From DAIDKA01 sp036498905 (GTDB taxonomy: Bacteria > Pseudomonadota > Gammaproteobacteria > Steroidobacterales > Steroidobacteraceae), in contig DASYER010000144.1 of assembly GCA_036498905.1 (NCBI GenBank), forward strand, positions 13,072 through 77,071: a stretch of DNA of 64,000 bases, in the 5' to 3' direction. Shown piece by piece: positions 33,662-42,273 of this stretch. The notes under the pieces are model-generated. The model ran no database searches. It saw only the letters and a program-made list of their open reading frames with translations, and had not been told where the DNA came from. A program made the position numbers and the translations under genes. The first letter of the stretch is position 1. The number at the start of each line of letters is the position of its first letter.

Positions 33662-34427
33662 GGCCTTCACCTTTATCGATTGTCGCCGCCCGCTCACGCG
33701 TGGCGAGATACTCATCCAGCATCCTGCTCGCCTCGGGTGTGAGCCCGTGCGCGAGTATCAGATCGGGCCGACGCTGCCAGGTCCGCACCACCGCCTGGCG
33801 CAATCGCCAGCGGCGGATATCGGCATGGTTCCCCGAAGACAGGACCTCGGGCACGCCCAACCCTTCAAACACTTCCGGTCGCGTGTAGTGCGGCCAGTCC
33901 AGCAAGCCCTCGTCAAAGGACTCCTCGACGCTGGAGCGCTCGTCACCGAGTGCACCAGGCAGCAGCCGCGCCACCGCATCAATCAACGCGAGCGCCGGCA
34001 GTTCTCCGCCGCTCAGCACAAAATCCCCGACCGACAGTTCGCGATCGACGCCCAGGGTAAGGATGCGTTCATCGAACCCTTCGTAGCGCCCCGCGATCAG
34101 CACCATCCCCGGCAACTTCGCCAGCTCCCGCACCGTGGCCTGCGTGAGCCTCTCACCCTGCGCCGACAGCGCGATTCGCGGGCTGCCCGCGGGCACTCGC
34201 GCCTGCGCCGCACCGATCGCCGCCAGCATCGGGCCCGGCTTGAGCACCATGCCAGGGCCACCGCCATACGGCCGGTCATCGACCGTCCGATGCACGTCGG
34301 TGGCGTAGCTGCGGGGGTCTTCAGTCCCCACCGCCAGCAGTCCGCGCTCGATCGCGCGTCCCAGCACTCCGAACTTCAGCCCGCCGGACACCAGCTCCGC
34401 AAACAGCGTGACAACTTCAATCCGCAT
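33636..34427 (-). CDS. trmD: tRNA (guanine(37)-N1)-methyltransferase TrmD
   Basis: A 263-residue SPOUT methyltransferase that makes m1G37 and prevents frameshifting. Motifs: RTVDDRPYGGGPGMV, IAGRYEGFDERIL and the knot SVGDFVLSGGELPAL. The C-terminal domain holds PPEVFEGL-type sequence (TRPEVFEGLGVPEVLSSGNH). It overlaps rimM upstream by 11 bases and rplS downstream by 26 bases. Confidence 0.97.
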   Translation of the reverse strand: MRIEVVTLFAELVSGGLKFGVLGRAIERGLLAVGTEDPRSYATDVHRTVDDRPYGGGPGMVLKPGPMLAAIGAAQARVPAGSPRIALSAQGERLTQATVRELAKLPGMVLIAGRYEGFDERILTLGVDRELSVGDFVLSGGELPALALIDAVARLLPGALGDERSSVEESFDEGLLDWPHYTRPEVFEGLGVPEVLSSGNHADIRRWRLRQAVVRTWQRRPDLILAHGLTPEASRMLDEYLATRERAATIDKGEGHEQDRSGN

Positions 34428-34917
34428 CGGCCGGCCAGTCCACGCTGATCAACCGACCCGCAAGGTCGACCTTGCGCAAATACTGGGGTATCGCCGGAAT
34501 CCAGTACTCCGTCGCGCCGGCCACCACCATCATGGCGGTGGCGGTCCCCTCGACAAAGTGGTCCAGCTTACCCAGCTCAACCCCTTCCAGGTTGCGCACC
34601 ACGAACCCGATCAGATCGCCCCGGTAGTACTCGCTCCTGCCCGTCGGCGGCAGCGCACTCCTGCGCACTTCGATCATCGCGCCGCGCAACAGTGCAGCGG
34701 CATCCCGGTCATTCACTCCTTCCAGGCGCGCGACGACGCCGCGTCCCTGGATCCGCCCCTCCACCAGCCGGTGGCTGGTCTGTGGACCTGCTGCCTGGCG
34801 CAGGCCCCACACGGGGTAATCGAGAAGGCCTTCCGGTGGTTCCGTGAAGGACTGTATATGCATCCAGCCCAGCACGCCGTACGGGCTGCCGATGCGCCCG
34901 AGTTCCACCCATTCCAT
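34417..34917 (-). CDS. rimM: Ribosome maturation factor RimM
   Basis: A 166-residue protein for late 30S assembly; it binds S19. N-terminal VELGRIGSPYGVLGWMHIQS and PRC-barrel YYRGDLIGFVVRN, ending YWIPAIPQYLRKVDLAGRLI. Standard place between rpsP and trmD. Confidence 0.95.
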   Translation of the reverse strand: MEWVELGRIGSPYGVLGWMHIQSFTEPPEGLLDYPVWGLRQAAGPQTSHRLVEGRIQGRGVVARLEGVNDRDAAALLRGAMIEVRRSALPPTGRSEYYRGDLIGFVVRNLEGVELGKLDHFVEGTATAMMVVAGATEYWIPAIPQYLRKVDLAGRLISVDWPADAD

Positions 34918-34962
34918 ACGCTTGCCGCCTTCCGGCGGCCCTCGCAGGCCGCTGTCAGCCGA

Positions 34963-35226
34963 TCAGGCCGCCAGGGCCGTCGCCTGCTTGCGGAAGGTCG
35001 TCACCAGCTGGCGAACCCGGTCTGACTGCTGCGCACCCTTGCCGACCCAGTAGTCAATACGGCTAAGGTCAAGCTTGAGCTTTGGCTCACCCTTGCGCGC
35101 GATCGGGTTGAAAAACCCGACCTGTTCGAGACTGGCGCCGCCCTGGCGCTTGCGGCTGTCGGTGACGACAACGTGATAAAAGGGCTGATTCCGCGCGCCA
35201 CGGCGCGTCAGACGAATCGTTACCAT
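34963..35226 (-). CDS. rpsP: 30S ribosomal protein S16
   Basis: An 87-residue protein needed for 30S assembly. MVTIRLTRRGARNQPFYHVV and FFNPIARKGEPKLKLDLSRI are diagnostic. ATG at 35226 has GGAG seven bases upstream. First gene of rpsP-rimM-trmD-rplS(-sppA), downstream of ffh on the same strand. Confidence 0.97.
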   Translation of the reverse strand: MVTIRLTRRGARNQPFYHVVVTDSRKRQGGASLEQVGFFNPIARKGEPKLKLDLSRIDYWVGKGAQQSDRVRQLVTTFRKQATALAA

Positions 35227-35280
35227 TGGATCTCCACGGCCCGTCGGGCCGGTCCTAAAAAAGAGCGCGGATTCTACGCA
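35227..35280 (-). promoter_or_regulatory. rpsP leader: candidate -10 box and a hairpin before the ribosome site
   Basis: On the minus strand TAGAAT (35271-35276) followed by a GC-rich discriminator looks like a stable-RNA type -10, but no good -35 stands 16-18 bases upstream. Between it and the ATG lies a perfect hairpin, CGGCCC-GAC-GGGCCG (35237-35251), ending three bases before the GGAG of rpsP. It could modulate access to the ribosome site. Confidence 0.35.
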
Positions 35281-35356
35281 ATGAAGCGCCAATTATCTAT
35301 TTGTTTTCAAGGTCGTGGCAGCCGCGTTTTCAGCCCGGGCGCCGCAGGGGCGGCGT

Positions 35357-36718
35357 TCAGGCCCCGGGGAACCCCGGGGGCATGCCGCCCTTGAGGGCGC
35401 CGAGCATCCGCCGCAGCTTCCCACCCTTCATGCTTTTCATCATCCGCTGCATGTCCATGAACTGCTTGAGCAGCCGGTTCACGTCCTGGACCTGCACCCC
35501 GGAACCCTTGGCGATGCGGCGGCGCCGGGAGCCGTCAATGACGGCCGGCAGGCGCCGTTCCCGGGGGGTCATGGAATTGATGATCGCGATCTGGCGGCGT
35601 ACTTGGCTGTCCCCTGCGTCCGATGAGACGGCCGCCTTCTGGGCGGCGGCACCCGGCAGCTTGTCGAGCAAGGCGCTGACACCGCCCATCTTCTGCAACT
35701 GTTCGAGCTGGCTTTTCAGGTCGGACATGTCGAAGCCCTTGCCCGAGGTCATCTTGCGGGCCAGCCGTTCGGCCTCACCGGCATCGACGTTGCGCTGCAC
35801 CTGCTCGACCAGCGCCACGACATCGCCCATGCCGAGAATGCGCGAGGCCATGCGCTCCGGATCAAATGGCGTCAGGGCATCGGTCTTCTCACCCGTGCCG
35901 AGAAATACGATGGGCTGGCCGGTAATGTGCCGAACCGACAGGGCGGCGCCACCCCGCGAATCGCCATCGGCCTTGGTCAGGATGACGCCGGTCAGGTTCA
36001 GGGCGGCACTGAAGGCCTTGGCCGCATTCACGGCATCCTGGCCCGCCATCGCATCGACCACGAACAGGCGTTCGGCCGGCGTGACCGCCGCATCGATGTC
36101 GCGTACCTCCTCCATCATCGCCTCATCCACGTGCAGGCGACCGGCGGTATCGACAATCAGCACATCAAACACGCCGCGGCGCGCCTGATCCAGTGCATCC
36201 ACGGCGATCTCGCGCGGGGGCCGGGTGGCCGGGGCGGCAAAGAACTCGGCGCCGACCTGCTGTGCGAGCCGTTCCAGCTGCAGCATGGCCGCCGGACGGC
36301 GCACGTCGGTGCTGACCAGCAGCACCCGTTTGCGCTGCGCTTCGATGAGCCACCTCGCCAGCTTTGCTGCCGTCGTGGTCTTGCCGGCGCCCTGCAGGCC
36401 CGCCAGAAGCACCACGATGGGGGGCTGGGCACGCAGGCTGAAGCCCGCCGCCGCGCCGCCCATCAGCACGACCAGTTCCTTGTGAAGGATGCTGACGAAA
36501 ACCTGTCCGGGGGTCAGACTCGAGGTGACCTCGGTGCCGAGCGCCCGCACTTTCACCTGATCGATGAACTGCTTGATGACCGGAAGGGCGACATCCGCCT
36601 CCAGCAGGGCCACGCGCACCTCGCGCAACACTTCGGCCACATTCTCTTCAGTGATGCGGCCACGCCCACGCAGGGCGTCCACGGTGCGGCTGAGCCGCGA
36701 TGTCAGGCTGTCAAACAT
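35357..36718 (-). CDS. ffh: Signal recognition particle protein Ffh
   Basis: A 453-residue GTPase that with 4.5S RNA targets nascent inner-membrane proteins to FtsY. NG domain: GLQGAGKTTTAAKLA (about 105), DVRRPAAMLQLERLA, DTAGRLHVDEAMMEE, TKADGDSRGGAAL. M domain: a Met-rich C-terminus with LLKQFMDMQRMMKSMKGGK, ending in GGMPPGFPGA. No Shine-Dalgarno precedes the ATG; a perfect TATAAT stands six bases before it. Confidence 0.97.
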   Translation of the reverse strand: MFDSLTSRLSRTVDALRGRGRITEENVAEVLREVRVALLEADVALPVIKQFIDQVKVRALGTEVTSSLTPGQVFVSILHKELVVLMGGAAAGFSLRAQPPIVVLLAGLQGAGKTTTAAKLARWLIEAQRKRVLLVSTDVRRPAAMLQLERLAQQVGAEFFAAPATRPPREIAVDALDQARRGVFDVLIVDTAGRLHVDEAMMEEVRDIDAAVTPAERLFVVDAMAGQDAVNAAKAFSAALNLTGVILTKADGDSRGGAALSVRHITGQPIVFLGTGEKTDALTPFDPERMASRILGMGDVVALVEQVQRNVDAGEAERLARKMTSGKGFDMSDLKSQLEQLQKMGGVSALLDKLPGAAAQKAAVSSDAGDSQVRRQIAIINSMTPRERRLPAVIDGSRRRRIAKGSGVQVQDVNRLLKQFMDMQRMMKSMKGGKLRRMLGALKGGMPPGFPGA

Positions 36719-36724
36719 TAGGCC

Positions 36725-36730
36725 ATTATA
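36725..36730 (-). promoter_or_regulatory. Consensus -10 box just upstream of ffh
   Basis: TATAAT on the minus strand, six bases before the ffh ATG at 36718. Normal -10 to start distance would place the first transcribed base at or next to the A of ATG, giving a leaderless mRNA. The -35 region (inside the corB coding sequence) is weak. Confidence 0.4.
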
Positions 36731-36735
36731 GGGGA

Positions 36736-38016
36736 ATGAACGACGCGCGAACGGGTCTGCTGCTGGTGCTGCTGCTGGGCATGCTCATCATCATCGCCTG
36801 CTCCTCGGGCACAGAAGTGGCAATGCTGTCGGTGAACCGCTATCGCCTGCGGCACCGGGCCAAGTCCGGTCAGCGCGCGGCCCGGCTGCTCGAAAAACTC
36901 CTGCAGCGCCCCGATGACTGGCTCGGGGTCAATCTCGTCATTCTGGCGGCGGCGAGCGTCTTTGCCTCGCAGGCCGCCACCATCCTGGCGCTGCGCTCGG
37001 GTTGGCATCAGGCGCTGCCGGTCGCCGGCGCGATCCTCACCATCGTCATGATCGTTTTCGGGGAACTTGCGCCCAAGATTTTTGGCGCCACGTACGCCGA
37101 GCGCGTGGCGCTCAGTTCTGCCTACATCTACAGCGCACTGGTGGTCATCGCCCGGCCGCTGCTGTGGGTCACGAGCCGCTCAGCCTACGGGGTCCTGCGT
37201 CTCTTCGGAGTCGTCCGCTCCCGCAGAGACACCGAGTCACTCAGTGCCGATGAGCTGCGCCTGGTGGTGGCAGAGGCAGGTCCCCTGGTGCCGGCGCGGC
37301 ACCGGCAGATGCTGCTGTCCATCCTGGACCTTGGCGGGATCACCGTGAATGACATCATGATTCCGCGCCAGGAGATCACCGGCATCGATGCCACCGCGCA
37401 GTGGGAGGACATCCTCGATCAGCTGCGGCAGACCCTGCACACGCGACTGCCGGTGTACGAGGGCGAACTGGACCAGATCATTGGTGTGCTGCATATGAAG
37501 CGCATCGTGCAGGAGCTGGCACGCGAGAGCCTCACGCGTGAGCGCCTGATTGAAATCGCGCGCAGCCGCGAACCGTACTTCGTTCCCGAGGGTACGGCAC
37601 TGACGGTGCAGCTGACCAATTTCCAGCGCAACCAGCGGCGCTTCGCCTTCGTGGTCAATGAATACGGCGACATCGACGGACTGGTGACGCTGGAGGATAT
37701 CCTCGAGGAAATCGTCGGTGAGTTCACCACCGATGCGGCAAGCTTTGCGCACAAGGATGTGCATGTCGAAAAGCCCGGCGTCTTCATCATCAACGCCAGC
37801 GCCACGATCCGTGCGTTGAACCGTGCGCTGCAGTGGCACCTGCCGACCAATGGCCCGAAGACGATCAACGGCCTGCTGGTCGAACAGCTCGAGACGATCC
37901 CGCAGGCCGGTACGGCGCTGCGAGTGGGCAACTATCAGTTCGAAGTGCTGCAGATCGCGGACAATACCATTCGCACCGTGCGCGCTCAGGCCATCGCGAA
38001 GCCCAAGCCCGCTTAG
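36736..38016 (+). CDS. corB: CNNM/CorC-family membrane protein with CBS domains (YfjD/CorB type)
   Basis: A 426-residue protein with an N-terminal CNNM (DUF21) membrane domain (SGTEVAMLSVNRYRLRHRAK, then FGELAPKIFGATYAERVAL), a CBS pair (about 195-330: VNDIMIPRQEITGIDA, FAFVVNEYGDIDGLVTLEDI) and a C-terminal CorC_HlyC domain. Members affect Mg2+/Co2+ efflux. E. coli has the related yfjD gene near ffh, and the same neighbourhood is kept here. ATG 36736 is only 17 bases from the divergent ffh ATG; an in-frame ATG at 36700 lies inside ffh. Confidence 0.9.
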   Translation: MNDARTGLLLVLLLGMLIIIACSSGTEVAMLSVNRYRLRHRAKSGQRAARLLEKLLQRPDDWLGVNLVILAAASVFASQAATILALRSGWHQALPVAGAILTIVMIVFGELAPKIFGATYAERVALSSAYIYSALVVIARPLLWVTSRSAYGVLRLFGVVRSRRDTESLSADELRLVVAEAGPLVPARHRQMLLSILDLGGITVNDIMIPRQEITGIDATAQWEDILDQLRQTLHTRLPVYEGELDQIIGVLHMKRIVQELARESLTRERLIEIARSREPYFVPEGTALTVQLTNFQRNQRRFAFVVNEYGDIDGLVTLEDILEEIVGEFTTDAASFAHKDVHVEKPGVFIINASATIRALNRALQWHLPTNGPKTINGLLVEQLETIPQAGTALRVGNYQFEVLQIADNTIRTVRAQAIAKPKPA

Positions 38017-39377
38017 GCAAACGCGAGTTTCACGGCGGCATCCACCCGCGACACGGGGATCACCTCAAGCCCTTCGAGCGGTTTGCGCGGCGCGTTTTCG
38101 CGCGCCACGATGACGCGTTCGAAGCCCTGGCTGCGCGCTTCCTTCAATCGCTCCTCGCCATAAGCCACCGGGCGCACCTCCCCGGTAAGGCCGATCTCGC
38201 CGAACACCGCCAGCTGCCGCGGCAGGGCCCGGTCATTGAGACTGGAGGCCAGCGCCAGCACCACCGGCAGGTCCCAGCCGGTTTCCGAGATCTGCATTCC
38301 ACCCACGACGTTCACGAACACATCGTGCTCCTGCAGCGACAGGCCGGTATGCCGGTTCATGACGGCGAGCAGCATTGCGACGCGGTTGGCATCCAGACCC
38401 TGGGCAATGCGCCGGGGCGCGCCGAAGCGCATCCGGTCCACCAAGGCCTGCAGCTCAATCAACAAGGGTCGGCCGCCCTCACGGGTCACCGTCACGATAC
38501 TGCCCGCGGCAGGCTCCGGGGCACGGGCGAGAAAGATGGCGCCGGGATTGCGCACTTCGGCAAGACCACTGCCGGTCATCGCAAAGAAGCCCAGCTCGTG
38601 GGCCGCGCCGAAGCGGTTCTTGACCGCCCGTACGATGCGGAAGCGACTGCCGGCTTCGCTCTCAAAATACAGCACCGTATCCACCAGATGCTCGAGCACG
38701 CGCGGACCTGCGATCGCCCCTTCCTTGGTGACATGGCCGATGATGATGACCGCCGTGCCGGTGGCCTTGGCGAAGCGCACCAGCGTTGCCGTGCATTCAC
38801 GCAGCTGCGACACCGCACCGGCGCTCGCACCGACATCCCCCGAGGAGAGCGTCTGGATCGAGTCCACGACCAACAAGCCGGCGCGCTGTGCGCCGGCATG
38901 CTCGAGTATGGCCGCCAGGTCATTCTCGGCCACCAGATTCAAGGTGGGCGCCTGCAGCTGCAGACGCTGCGCGCGCAGGCCGATCTGGGCCACCGACTCC
39001 TCGCCGCTTGCATACAGTACCGGGCGGTTGGCACTCACGGCCGCGGCCGCCTGCAGCAGCAGCGTCGATTTGCCGATACCCGGATCCCCGCCAAGCAGCG
39101 TCACCGAGCCGGCCACCAGGCCACCCCCCAGGGCCCGATCCAGCTCCGACAGGCCCGTGGTCAGGCGCAGGCTGGCCTCGGCGGTCGGTGCGCACAGGGG
39201 CTGCGGGACCGCGCCGGTGGCAGTTGCAGCAGCCTGGCTCGGCCGCTGCCCGCCCCCATCACGGGCCGCATCGCGACGCACCAGAGAATTCCACTCTCCG
39301 CAGCTTGGACATTGTCCGACCCACTTCGCGGTCTGCCCTTCACAGGCGGTGCAAAAGAACGCGATAGTTGGCTTCAT
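38013..39377 (-). CDS. radA: DNA repair protein RadA
   Basis: A 454-residue RecA-like branch-migration helicase. N-terminal zinc finger CTACEGQTAKWVGQCPSCG, Walker A GGDPGIGKSTLL (about 95), the RadA-specific KNRFG motif (VKNRFGAAHELG, about 250) and a C-terminal Lon-protease-like domain (FVNVVGGMQISETGWDLPVV). Its stop overlaps the corB stop on the other strand by four bases. Confidence 0.96.
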   Translation of the reverse strand: MKPTIAFFCTACEGQTAKWVGQCPSCGEWNSLVRRDAARDGGGQRPSQAAATATGAVPQPLCAPTAEASLRLTTGLSELDRALGGGLVAGSVTLLGGDPGIGKSTLLLQAAAAVSANRPVLYASGEESVAQIGLRAQRLQLQAPTLNLVAENDLAAILEHAGAQRAGLLVVDSIQTLSSGDVGASAGAVSQLRECTATLVRFAKATGTAVIIIGHVTKEGAIAGPRVLEHLVDTVLYFESEAGSRFRIVRAVKNRFGAAHELGFFAMTGSGLAEVRNPGAIFLARAPEPAAGSIVTVTREGGRPLLIELQALVDRMRFGAPRRIAQGLDANRVAMLLAVMNRHTGLSLQEHDVFVNVVGGMQISETGWDLPVVLALASSLNDRALPRQLAVFGEIGLTGEVRPVAYGEERLKEARSQGFERVIVARENAPRKPLEGLEVIPVSRVDAAVKLAFA

Positions 39378-39632
39378 GGCCCCTTAGCGATGCCCCAAGA
39401 GCACCGGTTTGTGATCAGACACTCGGACTATGTTGCGGACAATGCTAGTTTATGCAACTTCGAGGCGAGCTGCGGTCAGGCTTACGCGTGGCGGCTGCAT
39501 AAAAGGAACAGGTCTTGTTGAGGTCCCCCGATTTTCACGGTCTCGCGGTGCGCAAGGCCGCGTGGCTTGGCGCGGCACGCAAAGCGTGACTGCCGTCACA
39601 CTTTTTCCGCAGCGTCGTGGAGCCGCAGGTCG

Positions 39633-40457
39633 ATGAGTCTGCGCGGCAAGTTGCGCCTCGTCGGTCAGACGGACACCGGCAAGGTCCGCGAGCACAATGA
39701 GGACACGATCGCCTTCGATGCGGATATCGGGCTGCTGGTGCTCGCGGATGGTATGGGCGGATACAACGCCGGCGAAGTGGCCAGCGGCATTGCCGTAAAG
39801 ACCATCGTCAACCTGGTGCGCGAATCGGTCGAGCGTGAGGACCTGCGCGTTCCGGACCAGGGCACGGGTATGTCGCGCGCGAGCATCATTCTGCGCGATG
39901 CCATCCATCGCGCCAACAAGATCATCTATCAGACCGCCAGGGCCCAACCCCAGTGCGAGGGCATGGGCACCACCGTGGTCAGCGCCTTGATGTTCGATAA
40001 CAAGATCGCCGTGGCCCATGTCGGTGATTCGCGGATGTACCGCCTGCGGGGCGACAAGTTTGAACAGGTCACGATGGACCATTCGCTGCTGCAGGAGCTG
40101 GTCGATCGGGGCTTCTACTCACCCGAGGAGGCCCAGCGGGCCGCCAACAAGAACTATGTCACTCGCGCGCTGGGCGTTGAGTCGACCGTCGAGGTCGAGA
40201 TCCAGGAAGTCCCCACCCAAAAGGGCGACTTTTATGTCTTGTGTTCCGATGGTCTGTCGGACATGGTCGAGGATGACGATATACATTTAACGATCAGCAC
40301 CTTTGGTGCTAATCTTGAGACAGTTGCTAAGCAGCTGATTCAGTTGAGTAATGACAATGGAGGCCGTGATAACGTCTCCGTGGTCATGGCGCACGTGGCC
40401 GAGAACTTTCCCGCGAACAAGGGCGTTCTCGATCGAATCCTGGGCTGGCTGGGCTGA
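39633..40457 (+). CDS. PP2C-type Ser/Thr protein phosphatase (Stp1-like)
   Basis: A 274-residue metal-dependent phosphatase. All core motifs are present: VREHNEDTIAFD, LLVLADGMGGYNAGE, GMGTTVVSA, AHVGDSRMYRL, VLCSDGLSDMV and NGGRDNVSVVM. ATG 39633 starts MSLRGKLRLVGQTDTG as in Stp proteins; a frame beginning at 39567 adds an unsupported basic leader. The next gene, 20 bases on, encodes an FHA protein, so the pair should read and erase phospho-Ser/Thr. No Hanks-type kinase is in the window. Confidence 0.93.
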   Translation: MSLRGKLRLVGQTDTGKVREHNEDTIAFDADIGLLVLADGMGGYNAGEVASGIAVKTIVNLVRESVEREDLRVPDQGTGMSRASIILRDAIHRANKIIYQTARAQPQCEGMGTTVVSALMFDNKIAVAHVGDSRMYRLRGDKFEQVTMDHSLLQELVDRGFYSPEEAQRAANKNYVTRALGVESTVEVEIQEVPTQKGDFYVLCSDGLSDMVEDDDIHLTISTFGANLETVAKQLIQLSNDNGGRDNVSVVMAHVAENFPANKGVLDRILGWLG

Positions 40458-40477
40458 TCCTTCGTTAAGAGGCACGC

Positions 40478-41188
40478 ATGGCAAGGTTGATACTTAGCCT
40501 GGATAGCCAGGTGATGGCGGAATACAACATGAACAAGGAGCGGTACACGATCGGCCGTCTCCCTGACAATGACATCCGCATCGACAATGGCGCGGTCAGT
40601 GGCCACCACTCACTGATCATCAATATCCTCAATGACTCGTTCCTTGAGGACTTGAACAGCACCAACGGTACCTACGTCAACGGCAAGCTCATCAAGAAGC
40701 ATGCGCTGCAGCATGGCGACGTCATCACCGTCGGACATCACCAGCTGCGCTTTGCCGAGGACGATGAGGCGCAGGACGAATTCGAAAAGACCATGGTCAT
40801 TCAGCCCTCGCAGCGGCCGGTGGACAAGATCCGCCAGGTGCGAGAAGCGGTGACGAATGCGGCCCCCGATGTCTCGGCCACGGCCTCGCGCAAGGCATTG
40901 GGCAACGGTACCCAGGTCAAGAAGGCGAAGTTGCAGGTGCTCTCCGGCGCCTTTGCCGGTCGCGAACTGGAATTGAACAAGGCCCTGACGACCTTAGGTC
41001 GCCCGGGCGTCCAGGTGGCTGCCATCACGCACCGTCAGGATGGCTACTTCATCGTCCATGTCGACAGCGAGAAGGCCAACGACTTCCCGCTGCTCAATGG
41101 CAACCCGATAGGCGCGCAGGCGACCCGACTCGCCGACAACGATGTGATCCAGCTCGCCGGGGTCAAGATGGGGTTCTTCGAGGGCTGA
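40478..41188 (+). CDS. FHA domain protein (two FHA-like domains)
   Basis: A 236-residue cytoplasmic protein. The first FHA domain (about 20-90) has the phosphothreonine pocket GRLPDNDIRIDNGAVSGHHS and STNGTYVNG. A linker follows with FEKTMVIQPSQ, which contains a possible phospho-Thr site. The second domain (about 150-236) is degenerate: TTLGRPGVQVAAIT and PLLNGNPIG lack the usual Ser-Xxx-His. Probably binds phosphorylated partners dephosphorylated by the upstream PP2C. Confidence 0.88.
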   Translation: MARLILSLDSQVMAEYNMNKERYTIGRLPDNDIRIDNGAVSGHHSLIINILNDSFLEDLNSTNGTYVNGKLIKKHALQHGDVITVGHHQLRFAEDDEAQDEFEKTMVIQPSQRPVDKIRQVREAVTNAAPDVSATASRKALGNGTQVKKAKLQVLSGAFAGRELELNKALTTLGRPGVQVAAITHRQDGYFIVHVDSEKANDFPLLNGNPIGAQATRLADNDVIQLAGVKMGFFEG

Positions 41189-41196
41189 ACGGCCCT

Positions 41197-42273
41197 CTAG
41201 ATGGCCTCGTGCGGCACGCGTTGCCGCACGCCACAGAGCATTTCATAGGAAATGGTGCCGGCGTGGGAGGCGACCTCCTCCACCGGCAGTCCCGGACCCC
41301 AGAGCAGGCAGCGGGTGCCGACCTGGGATTGCGGCAAATCCGTGACATCCACCGCGATCATGTCCATGGAAACGCGCCCGACCAGGGGCGCGCGCCGTCC
41401 ATCGACCAGCACCGGTGAACCATCGCGCAGGCTGCGCAGCATGCCATCGCCGTAACCGCCCGCGACAATGGCAATGTGCGAATCGCGCGCGGCCGTCCAC
41501 GCAGCCGCATAACCGACTGACTCGCCGCGCGGGACCCGCCGCAATCCGATGATCGCGGACTCCAGGGTCATGACCGGTTTGAGCCCTAAGGCCGCGCCGC
41601 GGGTATCCGCGAACGGCGACACGCCGTACAGCGCCAGCCCAGGTCGCACCCAGTCGCCGGCCGCGTCCGGCCAGCCGAAAATGCCGGCGGAATTGCCGAT
41701 GCTGGTGGCCAGCCCGAGCGTGCCGGTCGCGGCCTTGAAGCGCTGCAGCTGTTCGGGGGTGGTCGAAGCCGTGCGTTCGTCCGCACGGGCCAGATGAGTC
41801 AGCACCCGCAGTTCACGCAGCGGAGTGTGCAGGGCACGCAAACGCGCGAGCGCGGCCGGAAAATCCTCGGGCCTGAAGCCTAAGCGATTGATGCCGGTGT
41901 CGATCTTCAACCAGGCCGTGAAACGGAACGAGCCGCGAAAAGCTTCCTGCAAGGCCAACTGCAGCGGATCGTGCACCACGACCTCGAAGCGATGCACCGC
42001 CGCTTCGATCAACTGCTCGGCACTGAACACCCCTTCGAGCAGGATGATGGGCCGGGTAATGCCGGCCTCGCGCAGCATCATGCCCTCCTCCAGCCGCGCC
42101 ACCGCGAATGCATCGACATTGGGCAGGGCCACCGCCGTCATGATAAGGCCGTGACCGTAGGCATTGGCCTTCACCACCGCCATGACCTTCGAGCCCGGCG
42201 CCCGGGTGCGGATGGTTTCAAGATTCGCGCGCAACGCAGCGGTGTCGATCACCGCGCGGATCAGCGGCGTCAC
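41197..42273 (-). CDS. alr: Alanine racemase
   Basis: A 358-residue PLP enzyme that makes D-alanine for peptidoglycan. The PLP lysine is in AVVKANAYGHG (near residue 34), the catalytic Tyr region is ESVGYAAAW, and VSMDMIAVDVTDLP is typical. GTG start overlapping the dnaB stop (GTGA). The dnaB-alr order is common in gammaproteobacteria. Confidence 0.96.
   Translation of the reverse strand: MTPLIRAVIDTAALRANLETIRTRAPGSKVMAVVKANAYGHGLIMTAVALPNVDAFAVARLEEGMMLREAGITRPIILLEGVFSAEQLIEAAVHRFEVVVHDPLQLALQEAFRGSFRFTAWLKIDTGINRLGFRPEDFPAALARLRALHTPLRELRVLTHLARADERTASTTPEQLQRFKAATGTLGLATSIGNSAGIFGWPDAAGDWVRPGLALYGVSPFADTRGAALGLKPVMTLESAIIGLRRVPRGESVGYAAAWTAARDSHIAIVAGGYGDGMLRSLRDGSPVLVDGRRAPLVGRVSMDMIAVDVTDLPQSQVGTRCLLWGPGLPVEEVASHAGTISYEMLCGVRQRVPHEAI

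Noticed and set aside
35340..35355. Hairpin CGCCGC-AGGG-GCGGCG right after the ffh stop as a terminator
   Set aside because: No T-run follows on the minus strand, so it is not a convincing intrinsic terminator.
37833..39521. Plus-strand open frame of 562 codons across corB end and radA
   Set aside because: Antisense to radA, which has all its motifs; the product is low-complexity and rich in Arg, Gln and His.
39378..39632. The 255-base gap between radA and the PP2C gene as a small RNA or small gene
   Set aside because: Short frames here lack ribosome sites and family signals; I see only possible divergent promoters and nothing I can define.
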